From: an uncultured Bacteroidales bacterium
Lineage (GTDB): Bacteria; Bacteroidota; Bacteroidia; Bacteroidales; Paludibacteraceae
NCBI GenBank assembly: GCA_934725535.1
Contig: CAKVBV010000002.1
Location: forward strand, 15,174-79,173
DNA length: 64,000 nucleotides
Direction: 5' to 3'
This document shows, in pieces, positions 52,045 to 61,409 of the stretch. Both the position numbers and the translations under genes were made by a program. Under the pieces are notes generated by a model. That model was not told the DNA's origin, did no database searches, and saw only the letters and a list, made by a program, of their open reading frames with translations. Numbering within the stretch: the first letter of the stretch is position 1; the number at the start of each line of letters is the position of its first letter.

Positions 52045-55000
52045 TTAGAAGGTTACGTCCAAGCCGAAGGAGAATAGGCGGGATGGGAGGTAACGGTTCT
52101 GGGTGTCCACGTTGTACATCAGGCTGTTGCCGCCGATCTCGGGGTCGATACCCGAGTACTTGGTGATAGTGAACAAGTTCTGTGCCGAGAAATAGATACG
52201 CAGTTTCTCCATTTTCGCCTTGCGGCTGTATTTCTGCGGGAGGGTATAACCAAACGACAGGTTCTTGAGTTTCAGGTAGTCGCCTTTCTCCACGAGATAA
52301 CCCGACACGGTGGAGTAGTTCTTGTTGGCAGCACCGTCGCCGATGACCGAACCGCTCTCGTCGAGATAACCTACACGCGGGTCGGAAGTAACGGTGGTAT
52401 TGTCCTTACCGAAGCACGAGGTATTGAAGATAGCCGCTGTGGTGTTGTCGGACATAAACATGTGGGTGTAGGGTTTGACAAGGTTCATGATGTCGAAGCC
52501 AAAGGCACCGTTGAACACCAACGCGAGGTCGAAGCCCTTGTAGGCAAACGACATATTGATACCCATCGTCATCTTCGGCCACGGATTGCCGATATACTTA
52601 CGGCTGGCGGCAGTAACGCGCCCTTGCCCGTTGTCGCTGTAGATGAGGTCGCCCACACCCGTGTTCTGACGCTGGTAGTAGATACCTATCTCCTTGCCTT
52701 CGACATTGAGCGGCTGCCCGTTCTCGGCAAAGCCGTAGGGGTGGTTGGGGTTCTGCTCACGCCATTTGTCAAGGGCGTACTGGTTGTATTCATCCACCTG
52801 CTCCTGCGTTTGGAAGATACCGAGTACCTCATAGCCGTAGAATAGCGACATCGGGTTGCCGTCCTCGGTGCGGGTCAGGAGCGGCCACGATGCGTCTGCG
52901 CCTTTGTCGATAGTGGATGCGCCCGGCTTGTCGCCCACCTGCTTGACAAGGTTTTGGTTGAACGACATATTCACGCCGATGCTGTATTGAAAGTCCGACT
53001 TGCGGTCCTGCCACCGGATGCTTACCTCGTGTCCTTGGTTCTCCACCAAGCCCGCATTGAAATAGACGGGTACGGTGTTGGCGGGGTCGTCGGACGAGAA
53101 ATAGTAACTCATGCCGCTCGTGAGGCAGAGCGCACCGCGGTAGAGCATATCGCGCGTCTGGCGGTTATAGTAGTCGTAGGTAAGGGTCAGACGGTTGTTG
53201 AAGAAACCGAGGTCGATACCGGCGTCCACCTGGTTCACTTCCTCCCACTTGAGGTCTTCGTTGCCGAGGATAGCAATCCATGCACCCGTCTGCCCAATCT
53301 CGCCGTTGTCGAAAGCGTGCGACACACCCGACATCGAATAGGTGGACTGGTACATATACTGCGGGATATTGTCATTACCGAGGATACCCCACGAAGCACG
53401 TATCTTCGCATTGGAGAGCCAGTCGGCAGCACTCGTTTCCTTGATGAAGTTCTCCTCGCTCATACGCCACCCCGCGTTCACCGAGGGGAAGAAGCCCCAG
53501 CGGTTCTTCTTGACAAAACGGTCGGACGCATCGGCACGGAAATTGACCGCGAGGAGGTATTTGCTCTTGTAGTCGTAGTTCAAACGGGCAAACGCCGAGC
53601 CGCGACGCTCCTGCGGGATAGCATCGGAAGCATCTTTGGTAGCCCCCGCCGAACCCAGTGCAATAGACGAAGCCACAGGAATGGGGAAACCGTAGGTGCT
53701 GACCGAGAGGTCGTAGCCGTCGTATTTCCACCACTCGGTACCAACCATCGCCTTAAAGCCGTGGTCGCCCCAACGCTCATCGTAGGTCAGCACGGAGTTG
53801 AACATCAGTTTGAGGTTGGTGCCCGACTTGGAATCCAACTGACCGCCGTCCACGCCCACCTGTACGGGACCGAAGTCCATATACTCGGTGAAATAGCGTT
53901 TGGAGTACGCACCCAGCGCCGCCGAACCCGTGGTACGCCATGTGAGCCCCTTAACGAACTCCACATTCAAGTAGGCTTGGGCATTGACGTAGTAGTTGTT
54001 GTCCTGAATATCGTGGTATGCGGCTTCGAGACCGGCAAAGTTCGGACCCGAACCGACCGAAGTGGGAGTCTGTGCGTAGTCGCCGTTCTCATCTTTCACT
54101 TCTGCCACCGGCACGGTACGGAAAGGCACCGTATGGTTGTATATCGACGAATTGGTCGAGGGATTGGTCTGCGTCATCGCGCCATACACCGACTCGCCTA
54201 TCGAAACATGCTTGCCCAGTTTGTGGTCGAGGTTGGTACGGAACGAATAGCGTCGTGCACGCGTATCCATATAGGTACCTTTCTCGTCAAGGAAACCGAG
54301 AGACATAAACATCTTGGTTTTCTCCGTGCCGCCACTGACCGACACGTTGTATTCCTGCTCGATACCCGTACCGAACATCACTTTCATCCAGTCGGTATTC
54401 GGCAGTTCGCTTGCGCTCGTTGCGCCTAATAACTCAAGCGTATTGCCCGTACCCCATGCGTCACGGGCACGAATCCAGTCCTCGGTACCGAGAAGTTGGA
54501 TATTCGAATTGATATTGCGCCAACCCACACGGGCATTCACGTCCACCTGTGTGCGCTCGGCGCGACCTTTCTTGGTAGTAATAAGAATGACACCACCCGC
54601 AGCCTGCGAACCGTAGATAGCCGCAGAGCCTGCATCTTTGAGCACCTCGATAGACTCCACATCGCGCATATTGAAGTTGAAGCCTGCATCCTGCGCCACA
54701 CCGTCCACCACGTAGAGCGGAGCCATTCCGTTGAGCGACCCCGCACCGCGAATCATAATCTCGGCTGCCTCACCCGGCGAACCGCTACCCTTGGTAACCG
54801 TTACACCCGCAGCCAACCCCTGGAGCGACTCGGCAAGCGACTTGGAGGAGAAATCGGCAATCTCTTTGGACGACACCGACGAGATACTGCCCGTTACGTC
54901 GCTGCGCTTCTGCGTACCGTAACCAATCACCACCACGTCGTCCAGCACCTCCACATCTTCCAGCAGAGTAACGTTGTAAACCGACTGCCCGGCAGTAACC

Positions 55001-55248
55001 TTGATGTTCTGCGACTTAAAACCGACATACGACACCACCACCTGTTTGCCTGCGGCAACGTCCAGCGAGTAGTGTCCGTCGAGGTCGGTAATCGTACCGT
55101 TGCTTGTGCCGGCTTCGGCTATACTGGCACCGATAACAGGCTCGCCCTTCGAGTCCGTTACCACACCTTCTATCGGCATTGCCTGCAACGCCACCGCCGC
55201 AGCCAGACCTGCCATACACAAAAATACTCTATGAAAGATGTGCTTCAT
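52045..55248 (-). CDS. susC: SusC/RagA-like TonB-dependent outer membrane transporter
   Basis: Imports the glycan captured by SusD, using TonB energy. Order: signal peptide (about 1-23), carboxypeptidase-like regulatory domain (about 26-95, GVVTDSKGEPVIGASI), TonB box and plug (about 105-215; VVVIGYGTQKRSDVTGSISS, MIRGAGSLNGMAPLYVVDGV, IEVLKDAGSAAIYGSQAAGG), then a 22-strand barrel ending in F (LFSFGLDVTF). 1067 residues is normal. It is preceded by an 11-bp array, and no clear -33/-7 promoter is found upstream, so transcription may depend on the DUF6377 regulator. Confidence 0.96.
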   Translation of the reverse strand: MKHIFHRVFLCMAGLAAAVALQAMPIEGVVTDSKGEPVIGASIAEAGTSNGTITDLDGHYSLDVAAGKQVVVSYVGFKSQNIKVTAGQSVYNVTLLEDVEVLDDVVVIGYGTQKRSDVTGSISSVSSKEIADFSSKSLAESLQGLAAGVTVTKGSGSPGEAAEIMIRGAGSLNGMAPLYVVDGVAQDAGFNFNMRDVESIEVLKDAGSAAIYGSQAAGGVILITTKKGRAERTQVDVNARVGWRNINSNIQLLGTEDWIRARDAWGTGNTLELLGATSASELPNTDWMKVMFGTGIEQEYNVSVSGGTEKTKMFMSLGFLDEKGTYMDTRARRYSFRTNLDHKLGKHVSIGESVYGAMTQTNPSTNSSIYNHTVPFRTVPVAEVKDENGDYAQTPTSVGSGPNFAGLEAAYHDIQDNNYYVNAQAYLNVEFVKGLTWRTTGSAALGAYSKRYFTEYMDFGPVQVGVDGGQLDSKSGTNLKLMFNSVLTYDERWGDHGFKAMVGTEWWKYDGYDLSVSTYGFPIPVASSIALGSAGATKDASDAIPQERRGSAFARLNYDYKSKYLLAVNFRADASDRFVKKNRWGFFPSVNAGWRMSEENFIKETSAADWLSNAKIRASWGILGNDNIPQYMYQSTYSMSGVSHAFDNGEIGQTGAWIAILGNEDLKWEEVNQVDAGIDLGFFNNRLTLTYDYYNRQTRDMLYRGALCLTSGMSYYFSSDDPANTVPVYFNAGLVENQGHEVSIRWQDRKSDFQYSIGVNMSFNQNLVKQVGDKPGASTIDKGADASWPLLTRTEDGNPMSLFYGYEVLGIFQTQEQVDEYNQYALDKWREQNPNHPYGFAENGQPLNVEGKEIGIYYQRQNTGVGDLIYSDNGQGRVTAASRKYIGNPWPKMTMGINMSFAYKGFDLALVFNGAFGFDIMNLVKPYTHMFMSDNTTAAIFNTSCFGKDNTTVTSDPRVGYLDESGSVIGDGAANKNYSTVSGYLVEKGDYLKLKNLSFGYTLPQKYSRKAKMEKLRIYFSAQNLFTITKYSGIDPEIGGNSLMYNVDTQNRYLPSRLFSFGLDVTF

Positions 55249-55380
55249 ACGTGTATCTATATAAGGTTCGTTGATTAAAAATAGTTCTACAATATATTTT
55301 TCCCTACCCGTCCGAAATCACGTCCTAACCCTCTCGTGTCTTTCCCGAGTCTTCATCGGGTTATTAACGGGTTGTTCAGC

Positions 55381-55435
55381 AAGGGATAAGCAAGGGATGC
55401 GCAAGGGATAGGTTATGGATAGACTATGAATAAGC
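55381..55435. repeat. 11-bp imperfect tandem array upstream of susC
   Basis: Five adjacent 11-mers: AAGGGATAAGC, AAGGGATGCGC, AAGGGATAGGT, TATGGATAGAC, TATGAATAAGC. Their complement resembles the ATCCCTTGC units at 49904-49925 in the same operon. Confidence 0.85.
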
Positions 55436-55461
55436 CGCTCTTTGACACCCCAAACCAAGAA

Positions 55462-55492
55462 AATGCCCAATGCCTTTCCGGCATTGAGCATT
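55462..55492 (-). terminator. Terminator of the secreted protein gene at 55508
   Basis: AATGCCCAATGCC and GGCATTGAGCATT pair with one mismatch. On the minus strand the stem is followed by TTTTC. Confidence 0.8.
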
Positions 55493-55507
55493 CACTTCCT
55501 GCATCAA

Positions 55508-56269
55508 TCACTTAACCACTGCACCCAGAGCGTTGTACTTCACGCCATTGCTCAGGATATACAACTGACCGTTCTCCACGAACTTGCCGTTCTTCTCGAC
55601 ACTTGTCTCGGTATTCTCTACATCGGTAGAAGTCTTGACTACACAAGGAGCAGCATAGCCTATGGTCTCCATACCGAACATATCCTCATCAAAGTCGTTA
55701 CTATAGAACTCCTCATCAAAACGACCGGTAGAAGGCAACGTTGCGAACAAGCAATCGCTATTGGGAGCCTGTACACCGTCTGCATCAACGTACCACTCGA
55801 TACCGGCTTCAAACTTGCCATTCACAGTACCATAAGCAAACAAGAACAATTGACCATAAGCATATACAACAGTATCTTTCTGGATTTTAGCACCTGCAGC
55901 AGCATCTTTGTCTGCAATACATTGTGCCAAATTGAAAGTAGCACCATAGATATTGCCCTTGATTTGTTTCAAACGGTTGGTATCATCCTTCTTAGGACCG
56001 TAGTTTGTCCAAATGTTGGCAGCCAGACCACGGGTAGAACCTTCTTCCTTGGGAGTTTTAATGGCTTCTTCCCACTTGGTGCCGGTGATGTCGAAAGCAA
56101 GTGTTACTGTTTCACCAGGTTCAAAATCGTTAGCCTTGGCAAATTCGCCTTTCTCGCAATCCCATTTTACGATGTAACGACCATCTGCACCAACAGGATT
56201 GTTGATTTCAGCAGCAACCGCGCTCATACTTACCAAAGCGGCAGCAAGAACAAAAGTAAACTTTTTCAT
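55508..56269 (-). CDS. Secreted protein with short C-terminal motif, unknown function
   Basis: Signal peptide (MKKFTFVLAAALVSMSAVAA) and a 230-residue beta-rich mature part with GRYIVKWDCEKGEF and an ETVTLAFDITGTKWEEA stretch. The C-terminus, GQLYILSNGVKYNALG then AVVK, is the clearest case of a motif shared with 29822 and 34365. The gene has its own strong promoter and terminator although it lies between susC and the GH87 gene. Codon use suggests good expression. It may be a surface protein of the glycan locus, but this rests on position alone. Confidence 0.75.
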   Translation of the reverse strand: MKKFTFVLAAALVSMSAVAAEINNPVGADGRYIVKWDCEKGEFAKANDFEPGETVTLAFDITGTKWEEAIKTPKEEGSTRGLAANIWTNYGPKKDDTNRLKQIKGNIYGATFNLAQCIADKDAAAGAKIQKDTVVYAYGQLFLFAYGTVNGKFEAGIEWYVDADGVQAPNSDCLFATLPSTGRFDEEFYSNDFDEDMFGMETIGYAAPCVVKTSTDVENTETSVEKNGKFVENGQLYILSNGVKYNALGAVVK

Positions 56270-56365
56270 GATTATAAAAATTTAGTTGTTAAATAAAAAG
56301 TTGTGTCTCCACCTCCAATGTGTACATCGTCCCAAGTGAGACTGCACATTTTCGTTTTGACGGTG

Positions 56366-56397
56366 CAAAGGTACTACAACCCCTATATATCCCGAAA
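56366..56397 (-). promoter_or_regulatory. Promoter for the secreted protein gene at 55508
   Basis: Minus strand TTTC (56394-56397), 20 bp, TACCTTTG (56366-56373). Leader of about 90 bases. Confidence 0.7.
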
Positions 56398-56551
56398 TGA
56401 TATAGTACGAATATAGATAAAATCGCACCTGTTTGCAGAATGTATTATACATAGTATAATAACACATTCGTGTATAGAATTTTCATATAGATTATTTATA
56501 GCCTGTATTTACCCTGTTTTTTATCTAAATCACCCCCACACGGAACCGACA

Positions 56552-56583
56552 TTTGGAGGTATCGGAAAAAACGTGTAACTTTG
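56552..56583 (+). promoter_or_regulatory. Promoter for the GH87-like and DUF6377 genes
   Basis: TTTG (56552-56555), 20 bp, TAACTTTG (56576-56583). Confidence 0.82.
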
Positions 56584-56645
56584 CACAAGCAATTCCCGAT
56601 AGGGACTGCCGACCATAACAAAAATATCAACCTGTCATACCCGAT

Positions 56646-58577
56646 ATGAACCATCAAGCACTCATTCTGTTCCTGTCAGCCTGTGCATTTTGTGCCGCAC
56701 CTGTGTCGAACTATGCCCAAACCGCTCCCGCAGAGGGCAGCCACGTGTACGGCTTTCCTACCGACACCCTCCGCCACGGCTACTACAACCGCCCCTACGA
56801 GCGTTACGAGGCAGAGCCTGACCATTGCCTGACCAACGGCACCTTCCTTGCCGCAAGTGAAGACCAGCGCACCCTGCAATCGGAAGCCTCTCACCAGCAG
56901 GCACTCCAACTCACTGCCAAAGATGACTATGTCTCGTGGGTCATCAACCATGCCGGTGACGGACTCACCATACGTTTCTCCCTGCCCGACAACGAACAAG
57001 GCACAGGCACCACAGGCAGCCTTGCCGTCTATGCAGGCGAGGAACAAGTAGGCACCCTCGCACTCAACAGTTACTGGGCATGGCAGTATTGCACAGACAA
57101 CTACCCCGACAACACACCCCGTACCACAGGAATCATACGCATGAAGTTTGACGAGACGCATATCCGTCTCTCCCGACCCGTGCAGACCGGTGAAACCCTC
57201 CGCCTTGTCAAGACCGACGACAACAACACCCCCTACACCATCGACTTTATCGAACTCGAACCCGTCCCCGCACCTGTCCGATACGAGGACATCACGGGCG
57301 ACAAAGTCCAGTACACGGGCGGCTCACTGCTTGACTTCATCAATGCCAACACCGGCAAGACAATCTACATCCCCGAAGGACGTTGGGAGTGCGACAAACG
57401 CCTGTATATCAACAAGGACAACACCTCCATCATCGGGGCGGGCGAATGGTACACCGAAATCTTCTTCTCGGCACCGTCCGACAATGCCGCCACCTACCAC
57501 CGGCGCGGCATAGAGGTCAGCGGCAGCAACACACGAGTCGAGGGACTCTATCTCAACACCGTCAACAACCAACGCTACTACCAAGCCAACTCCTCCTACC
57601 AGGTCGGCAAAGCCTTTATGGGCGCATGGGGCAAGAACAGCGTTATCCGTCATTGTTGGGCGGAACACTTCGAGTGCGGGGCTTGGATAGCCGACTACTC
57701 GAGTGTCGGATCCGAAAACCTGCTGGTAGAGCACTGCCGCTTTCGCAACAACTATGCCGACGGCATCAATTGCTCACATGGTTCCAACGGGCACACCATA
57801 CGGTATTGTTCCTTCCGCAACAACGGAGACGATGATATGGCATCGTGGACCACAGCCCGTATGTGCAAGCACGTTACTTTTGAGTACTGCACGGCGGAGA
57901 ACAACTGGAGGGCTTCCTCACTTGGTTTCTTCGGCGGCACAGGGCATACCGCACACCACATTGCCATATTCGACGGGCTTGAGTCAGGCGCACGCGTGAA
58001 TGCCGACTTCGACGGACGTGGTTTCAGCAACACCGAGAATATCCTTCTCCACAACATCACCATCGTTCACTGCGGCTGTACATCAGGAACCAAAGGCACA
58101 TCGGGCGACTTCTGGGGCAACCGGCAGGGTGCATTCAATATAGGCGGCACATCGCGCTACGACGTATGCAACGTACATCTCGACAGCATCACCATCCTCG
58201 ACTCACGCAACAACGCCATCAGCATCATCGGTGGCGCACACTCCGTCACGGGACTCAGTATCCAAAACACATACATCCGCAATGCCGTCTGCGGCATCAG
58301 TTTCTCCGCTGCCAAAGGCGACGGCACCTGGTGCAATATCCTTTTCGACAACGTCAGCCGCCCTGTGGGAGCCTACAACAGCCAATGGACATGGACGGAG
58401 TCGGGCAACTGCGCCACCGCCCTACCCGTTATGCCGGACTTGCCCGAAGGCGATGCACGTATCTATGACCTCATGGGGCGACCCTGCGGCACGCTGAAGC
58501 AGGACTACTCCCACCTACGCACGGGCATCTATATAGTCAGCAGCGAACAAGGTACATACAAAATCGCCATTCCATGA
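56646..58577 (+). CDS. Secreted GH87-like beta-helix glucanase (mycodextranase/alpha-1,3-glucanase type) with T9SS-type tail
   Basis: Predicted to cut alpha-glucan chains outside the cell or at its surface. Signal peptide (about 1-25), carbohydrate-binding beta-sandwich with YERYEAEPDHCLTNGTFLAA (about 50-205), right-handed beta-helix (about 215-575), C-terminal sorting tail (RIYDLMG ... GIYIVSSEQGTYKIAIP). In the helix, Asp372 of YADGIN and Asp395-Asp397 of RNNGDDDMASW match the catalytic-region pattern of GH87, where ADGIN is followed some 20 residues on by a GDDG-type turn. Family assignment is from motif memory. It overlaps the next gene by ATGA. Confidence 0.78.
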   Translation: MNHQALILFLSACAFCAAPVSNYAQTAPAEGSHVYGFPTDTLRHGYYNRPYERYEAEPDHCLTNGTFLAASEDQRTLQSEASHQQALQLTAKDDYVSWVINHAGDGLTIRFSLPDNEQGTGTTGSLAVYAGEEQVGTLALNSYWAWQYCTDNYPDNTPRTTGIIRMKFDETHIRLSRPVQTGETLRLVKTDDNNTPYTIDFIELEPVPAPVRYEDITGDKVQYTGGSLLDFINANTGKTIYIPEGRWECDKRLYINKDNTSIIGAGEWYTEIFFSAPSDNAATYHRRGIEVSGSNTRVEGLYLNTVNNQRYYQANSSYQVGKAFMGAWGKNSVIRHCWAEHFECGAWIADYSSVGSENLLVEHCRFRNNYADGINCSHGSNGHTIRYCSFRNNGDDDMASWTTARMCKHVTFEYCTAENNWRASSLGFFGGTGHTAHHIAIFDGLESGARVNADFDGRGFSNTENILLHNITIVHCGCTSGTKGTSGDFWGNRQGAFNIGGTSRYDVCNVHLDSITILDSRNNAISIIGGAHSVTGLSIQNTYIRNAVCGISFSAAKGDGTWCNILFDNVSRPVGAYNSQWTWTESGNCATALPVMPDLPEGDARIYDLMGRPCGTLKQDYSHLRTGIYIVSSEQGTYKIAIP

Positions 58578-60130
58578 AGCGCACCACGTTCCTTTGCCTG
58601 CTCTTTGCCGCTGCCGCTCTCTGCCCTTACGCGTATGCGTTTACCACAGAGGACATCGCCCTCCTTGAGGCGGAACTGTCCCGCAAAGACGAATACCAAT
58701 CCGCCAAGCAACAGCGTATCGACTCATTGCGCCACGCTCCGTGCAGCACCTACGACCGGCTCCTGTCCCTTACCCTTGAGTATCAGTCCTATTCCTACGA
58801 CACTGCCACAGTCTATGTGGAGAAACTCATAGACGAAGCCATGCACCTCCACTCCCATGAGAAGATGGTGCAGGCACGCACGCGCCATGCTTTCGTGTTC
58901 CTCTCCTCGGGTTTGTTCAAGGAGAGTGCCGATGTACTCGAAGATATGACGGGCGTGGACCAATGCCCGCGCGACATTCAGGCGGACTACTATATCACGT
59001 ATTCGCGTCTGCTCTACGATATGGCGGACTACACCCACGGACAACTTGCCACCGATTATCGCACCCAGGGCTACCGCATGAGCGAACAAGCCCTTGCCCT
59101 TATCCCGCCGCAGGACACGGTACGCTACTGGTCCACCGCAGCCCAGTACGCCATGAAGCAGGACGATGAGACACTCGCCATCGAGCGTTTCGGACGGGCA
59201 CTCGCATGCTCCACTATCTCTGAGCACGACCGTGCCATAGCCTACTCCTCGATGGGCTATCTCTATCAGGCACTGCAAGACACCGTCCGCTCCGAGCATT
59301 ATTGGGTATTGGCTGCCGTTGCCGACCTGCGCAGTTGCACCAAAGAAGCCATTGCCATGAGCATCGTGGCACAACTCATGTACGACCACGGCGACATCAA
59401 CCATGCCGCGCGATACATACAGCAGGCGATGGACGATGCGCAGTTCTACAATGCCCGACACCGTCAGTTATCCATAGGACGCATCATCCCTATCATCGAG
59501 CAACAGCAACTGCACACCATGCAGGAGCAGGCGCACCGTATCACGCGCCTTAACATCTGTCTCTACGTACTCTTAACGGGATTGCTCATTACCTTTCTGC
59601 TGCTCTACAACCGCCATCGCGCTTTGCGCCGTACGAAGCAGGTGATACAGCAGTCCAACCTGCAACTCACCGAGGCGAACCGTATCAAAGAGGAGTGTAT
59701 AGCCACATTCTTGTGCAATGAGAGCAGTGTGTATAGTAAGTTGGAGAAGTACCAACGCTATGTCAAGCGTCGTGCGCAGGACCGCCGTATGGACGAACTG
59801 CAGTTGGTGCCGCAATATGCCGATGTGCGTATGCTGCGCAACGACTTCTACAAACGCTTCGATACTATGTTCCTGCACATATATCCCGACTTTGTGGAGC
59901 GGTTCAACGCCCTCTTGCGTCCCGACAGCCAAATCACCCCGCGCCAAGGCGAACTTCTCAACGCGGAGTTGCGCATCTTTGCTCTTATGCGTCTCGGCAT
60001 CACAGACAACCAGCAGATAGCCAATCTGCTCGATTACTCGGTGAATACCATATACACCTACAAGACCCGCATCAACAACAGCACCGACCTCCCGCAGGAC
60101 ACCTTCCGCCGTCGCCTGATGGAGATATAA
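58574..60130 (+). CDS. DUF6377-type membrane TPR regulator of the glycan locus
   Basis: A 518-residue regulator of the type often next to SusC/SusD loci. Signal peptide (about 1-22), periplasmic TPR-like region (about 25-325), one membrane helix (328-346), a short coiled coil (about 350-375) and a C-terminal cytoplasmic domain with ELLNAELRIFALMRLGITDN and LDYSVNTIYTYKTRIN, which is an HTH-like ending. Coupled to the GH87 gene by an ATGA overlap. It likely senses glycan products and activates the divergent susC operon, an inference from family context. The TPR protein at 4797 has the same overall design. Confidence 0.85.
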   Translation: MKRTTFLCLLFAAAALCPYAYAFTTEDIALLEAELSRKDEYQSAKQQRIDSLRHAPCSTYDRLLSLTLEYQSYSYDTATVYVEKLIDEAMHLHSHEKMVQARTRHAFVFLSSGLFKESADVLEDMTGVDQCPRDIQADYYITYSRLLYDMADYTHGQLATDYRTQGYRMSEQALALIPPQDTVRYWSTAAQYAMKQDDETLAIERFGRALACSTISEHDRAIAYSSMGYLYQALQDTVRSEHYWVLAAVADLRSCTKEAIAMSIVAQLMYDHGDINHAARYIQQAMDDAQFYNARHRQLSIGRIIPIIEQQQLHTMQEQAHRITRLNICLYVLLTGLLITFLLLYNRHRALRRTKQVIQQSNLQLTEANRIKEECIATFLCNESSVYSKLEKYQRYVKRRAQDRRMDELQLVPQYADVRMLRNDFYKRFDTMFLHIYPDFVERFNALLRPDSQITPRQGELLNAELRIFALMRLGITDNQQIANLLDYSVNTIYTYKTRINNSTDLPQDTFRRRLMEI

Positions 60131-60146
60131 TCCTTGATGTATGTGC

Positions 60147-60581
60147 CTATAAGTTTACAAATCGCCGTATCTCATCCATGGCAAACCCCCGTTGCAGGCA
60201 GAAACGTATCACCTGCTCGGGACTGCCTTTTTTCTTCCGTACCACTTTCTCCAGTATGCGAAAATACTCGCTTTCATCGATGTCTTCCAAGGCTGCGGAT
60301 ATGTATGCACTCGGCAGATGTTTCGCCTGTAATGCCGCCCGTATCTTCACACGTCCCCAACCCTGGTACAGCAGTTTGTCGTGCACAAAGGCTCTGCAAT
60401 AGCGTGCTTCGTCTATATATTTATCCTCTATTAGACGCTCTGTTACCTCGTCTGCTTGTGCAGATGTGGCACCCCATACGCACAGTTTGTCTCTCATTTC
60501 CGACACACAATGTTCTGCCTGAGCGCAGTATGCCTCCGCCTTACTCTGCAATTCTGCCATAGACCATTCGCGCTTTTCCAT
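60147..60581 (-). CDS. recX: RecX-family regulatory protein
   Basis: Modulates RecA filaments during recombination and SOS response. The 144 residues contain the three-helix repeats of RecX: AEAYCAQAEHCVSEMRDKLC, ERLIEDKYIDEARYCRAFVHDK, WGRVKIRAALQAKHLPSAYI and KGSPEQVIRFCLQRGF. ATG at 60581 is used here; a second ATG seven codons later is possible. It overlaps the end of prmC by about 41 bp, so the two are coupled. Confidence 0.88.
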   Translation of the reverse strand: MEKREWSMAELQSKAEAYCAQAEHCVSEMRDKLCVWGATSAQADEVTERLIEDKYIDEARYCRAFVHDKLLYQGWGRVKIRAALQAKHLPSAYISAALEDIDESEYFRILEKVVRKKKGSPEQVIRFCLQRGFAMDEIRRFVNL

Positions 60582-61380
60582 ATATATCCCGTCTTAGTTG
60601 CACATCTTTATATCCCAATCCGCATAGCAAATCGCACATCTCATCGCTGTATGCCTCGTTTATCTCGAAGAACAAGTGCCGTCCTTTCCGTATCCCGGCT
60701 ATCCTGCGATAGAAGCGTAATGGGTCATTATCGGGTACAAACAGAGCACTTGCAGGTTCATAATCCAATACCCGCTTGTCCATACCCGCACGTTCACGCT
60801 CACATATATACGGCGGATTGCTTACGATAATGTCAAAATCCCCGATTTCATCGGATAGTATATCCCGTTTTTGCCATTGTATATCCACGCCATTATGCAC
60901 TCCGTTCTCACGCGCTATCGCTAATGCTTCTTCACTCACGTCTATCCCTGTTACTTGCCAAGCGGGGCGATGCCGTTTCAATGCTATGGCGATGCACCCG
61001 CTACCCGTGCCTATATCCGCGACCTTCAATGCAGGAGAACCCGATGAAATCATGCTTTTTTGCAAAGGGAACATCTCCGATACCCAGTCCACCAACTCCG
61101 CTGTCTCGGGGCGTGGTATCAGTGTGTCAGGGGTTACTCGGAGGTCTAATCCCATCCACTCGGTATGCCCGAACACATATTGCACAGGCTCGTGCCGGCG
61201 CAGTCGTTGCAGTATGATTTCCATATCCGGAGAATTTTCTGTATCTTTGCAACGTGTAAGCAGTTCGGTTCGGCTCAACCCCGTAGCCTCTTCTGCCACC
61301 CACCATGCCAAATCGCGCAACTCATACTCGTCATAGTAGCCGCGCAAGGCTTCGGTAATATATGTAACCAAAGGAATCAT
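60541..61380 (-). CDS. prmC: Peptide chain release factor N5-glutamine methyltransferase
   Basis: Methylates the Gln of the GGQ motif in release factors 1 and 2. Start MIPLVTYITEAL at 61380 (a longer frame extends into ribD) gives 279 residues with the HemK/PrmC order: N-terminal helical domain, FGHTEWMGLDLRVTPDTLIP, RPETAELVDW, VADIGTGSGCIAIALKRHRP (SAM-binding) and VSNPPYI (catalytic). It faces ribD across 29 bases, with a TATCTTTG box at 61385-61392 for its own promoter. Confidence 0.93.
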   Translation of the reverse strand: MIPLVTYITEALRGYYDEYELRDLAWWVAEEATGLSRTELLTRCKDTENSPDMEIILQRLRRHEPVQYVFGHTEWMGLDLRVTPDTLIPRPETAELVDWVSEMFPLQKSMISSGSPALKVADIGTGSGCIAIALKRHRPAWQVTGIDVSEEALAIARENGVHNGVDIQWQKRDILSDEIGDFDIIVSNPPYICERERAGMDKRVLDYEPASALFVPDNDPLRFYRRIAGIRKGRHLFFEINEAYSDEMCDLLCGLGYKDVQLRRDIYGKARMVYGRIAE

Positions 61381-61409
61381 GTTGCAAAGATAGTGTTTTT
61401 TTCTGATGT

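Noticed and set aside
52954..54429. Open frame of 491 codons on the plus strand
   Set aside because: Antisense to susC; no protein family features.
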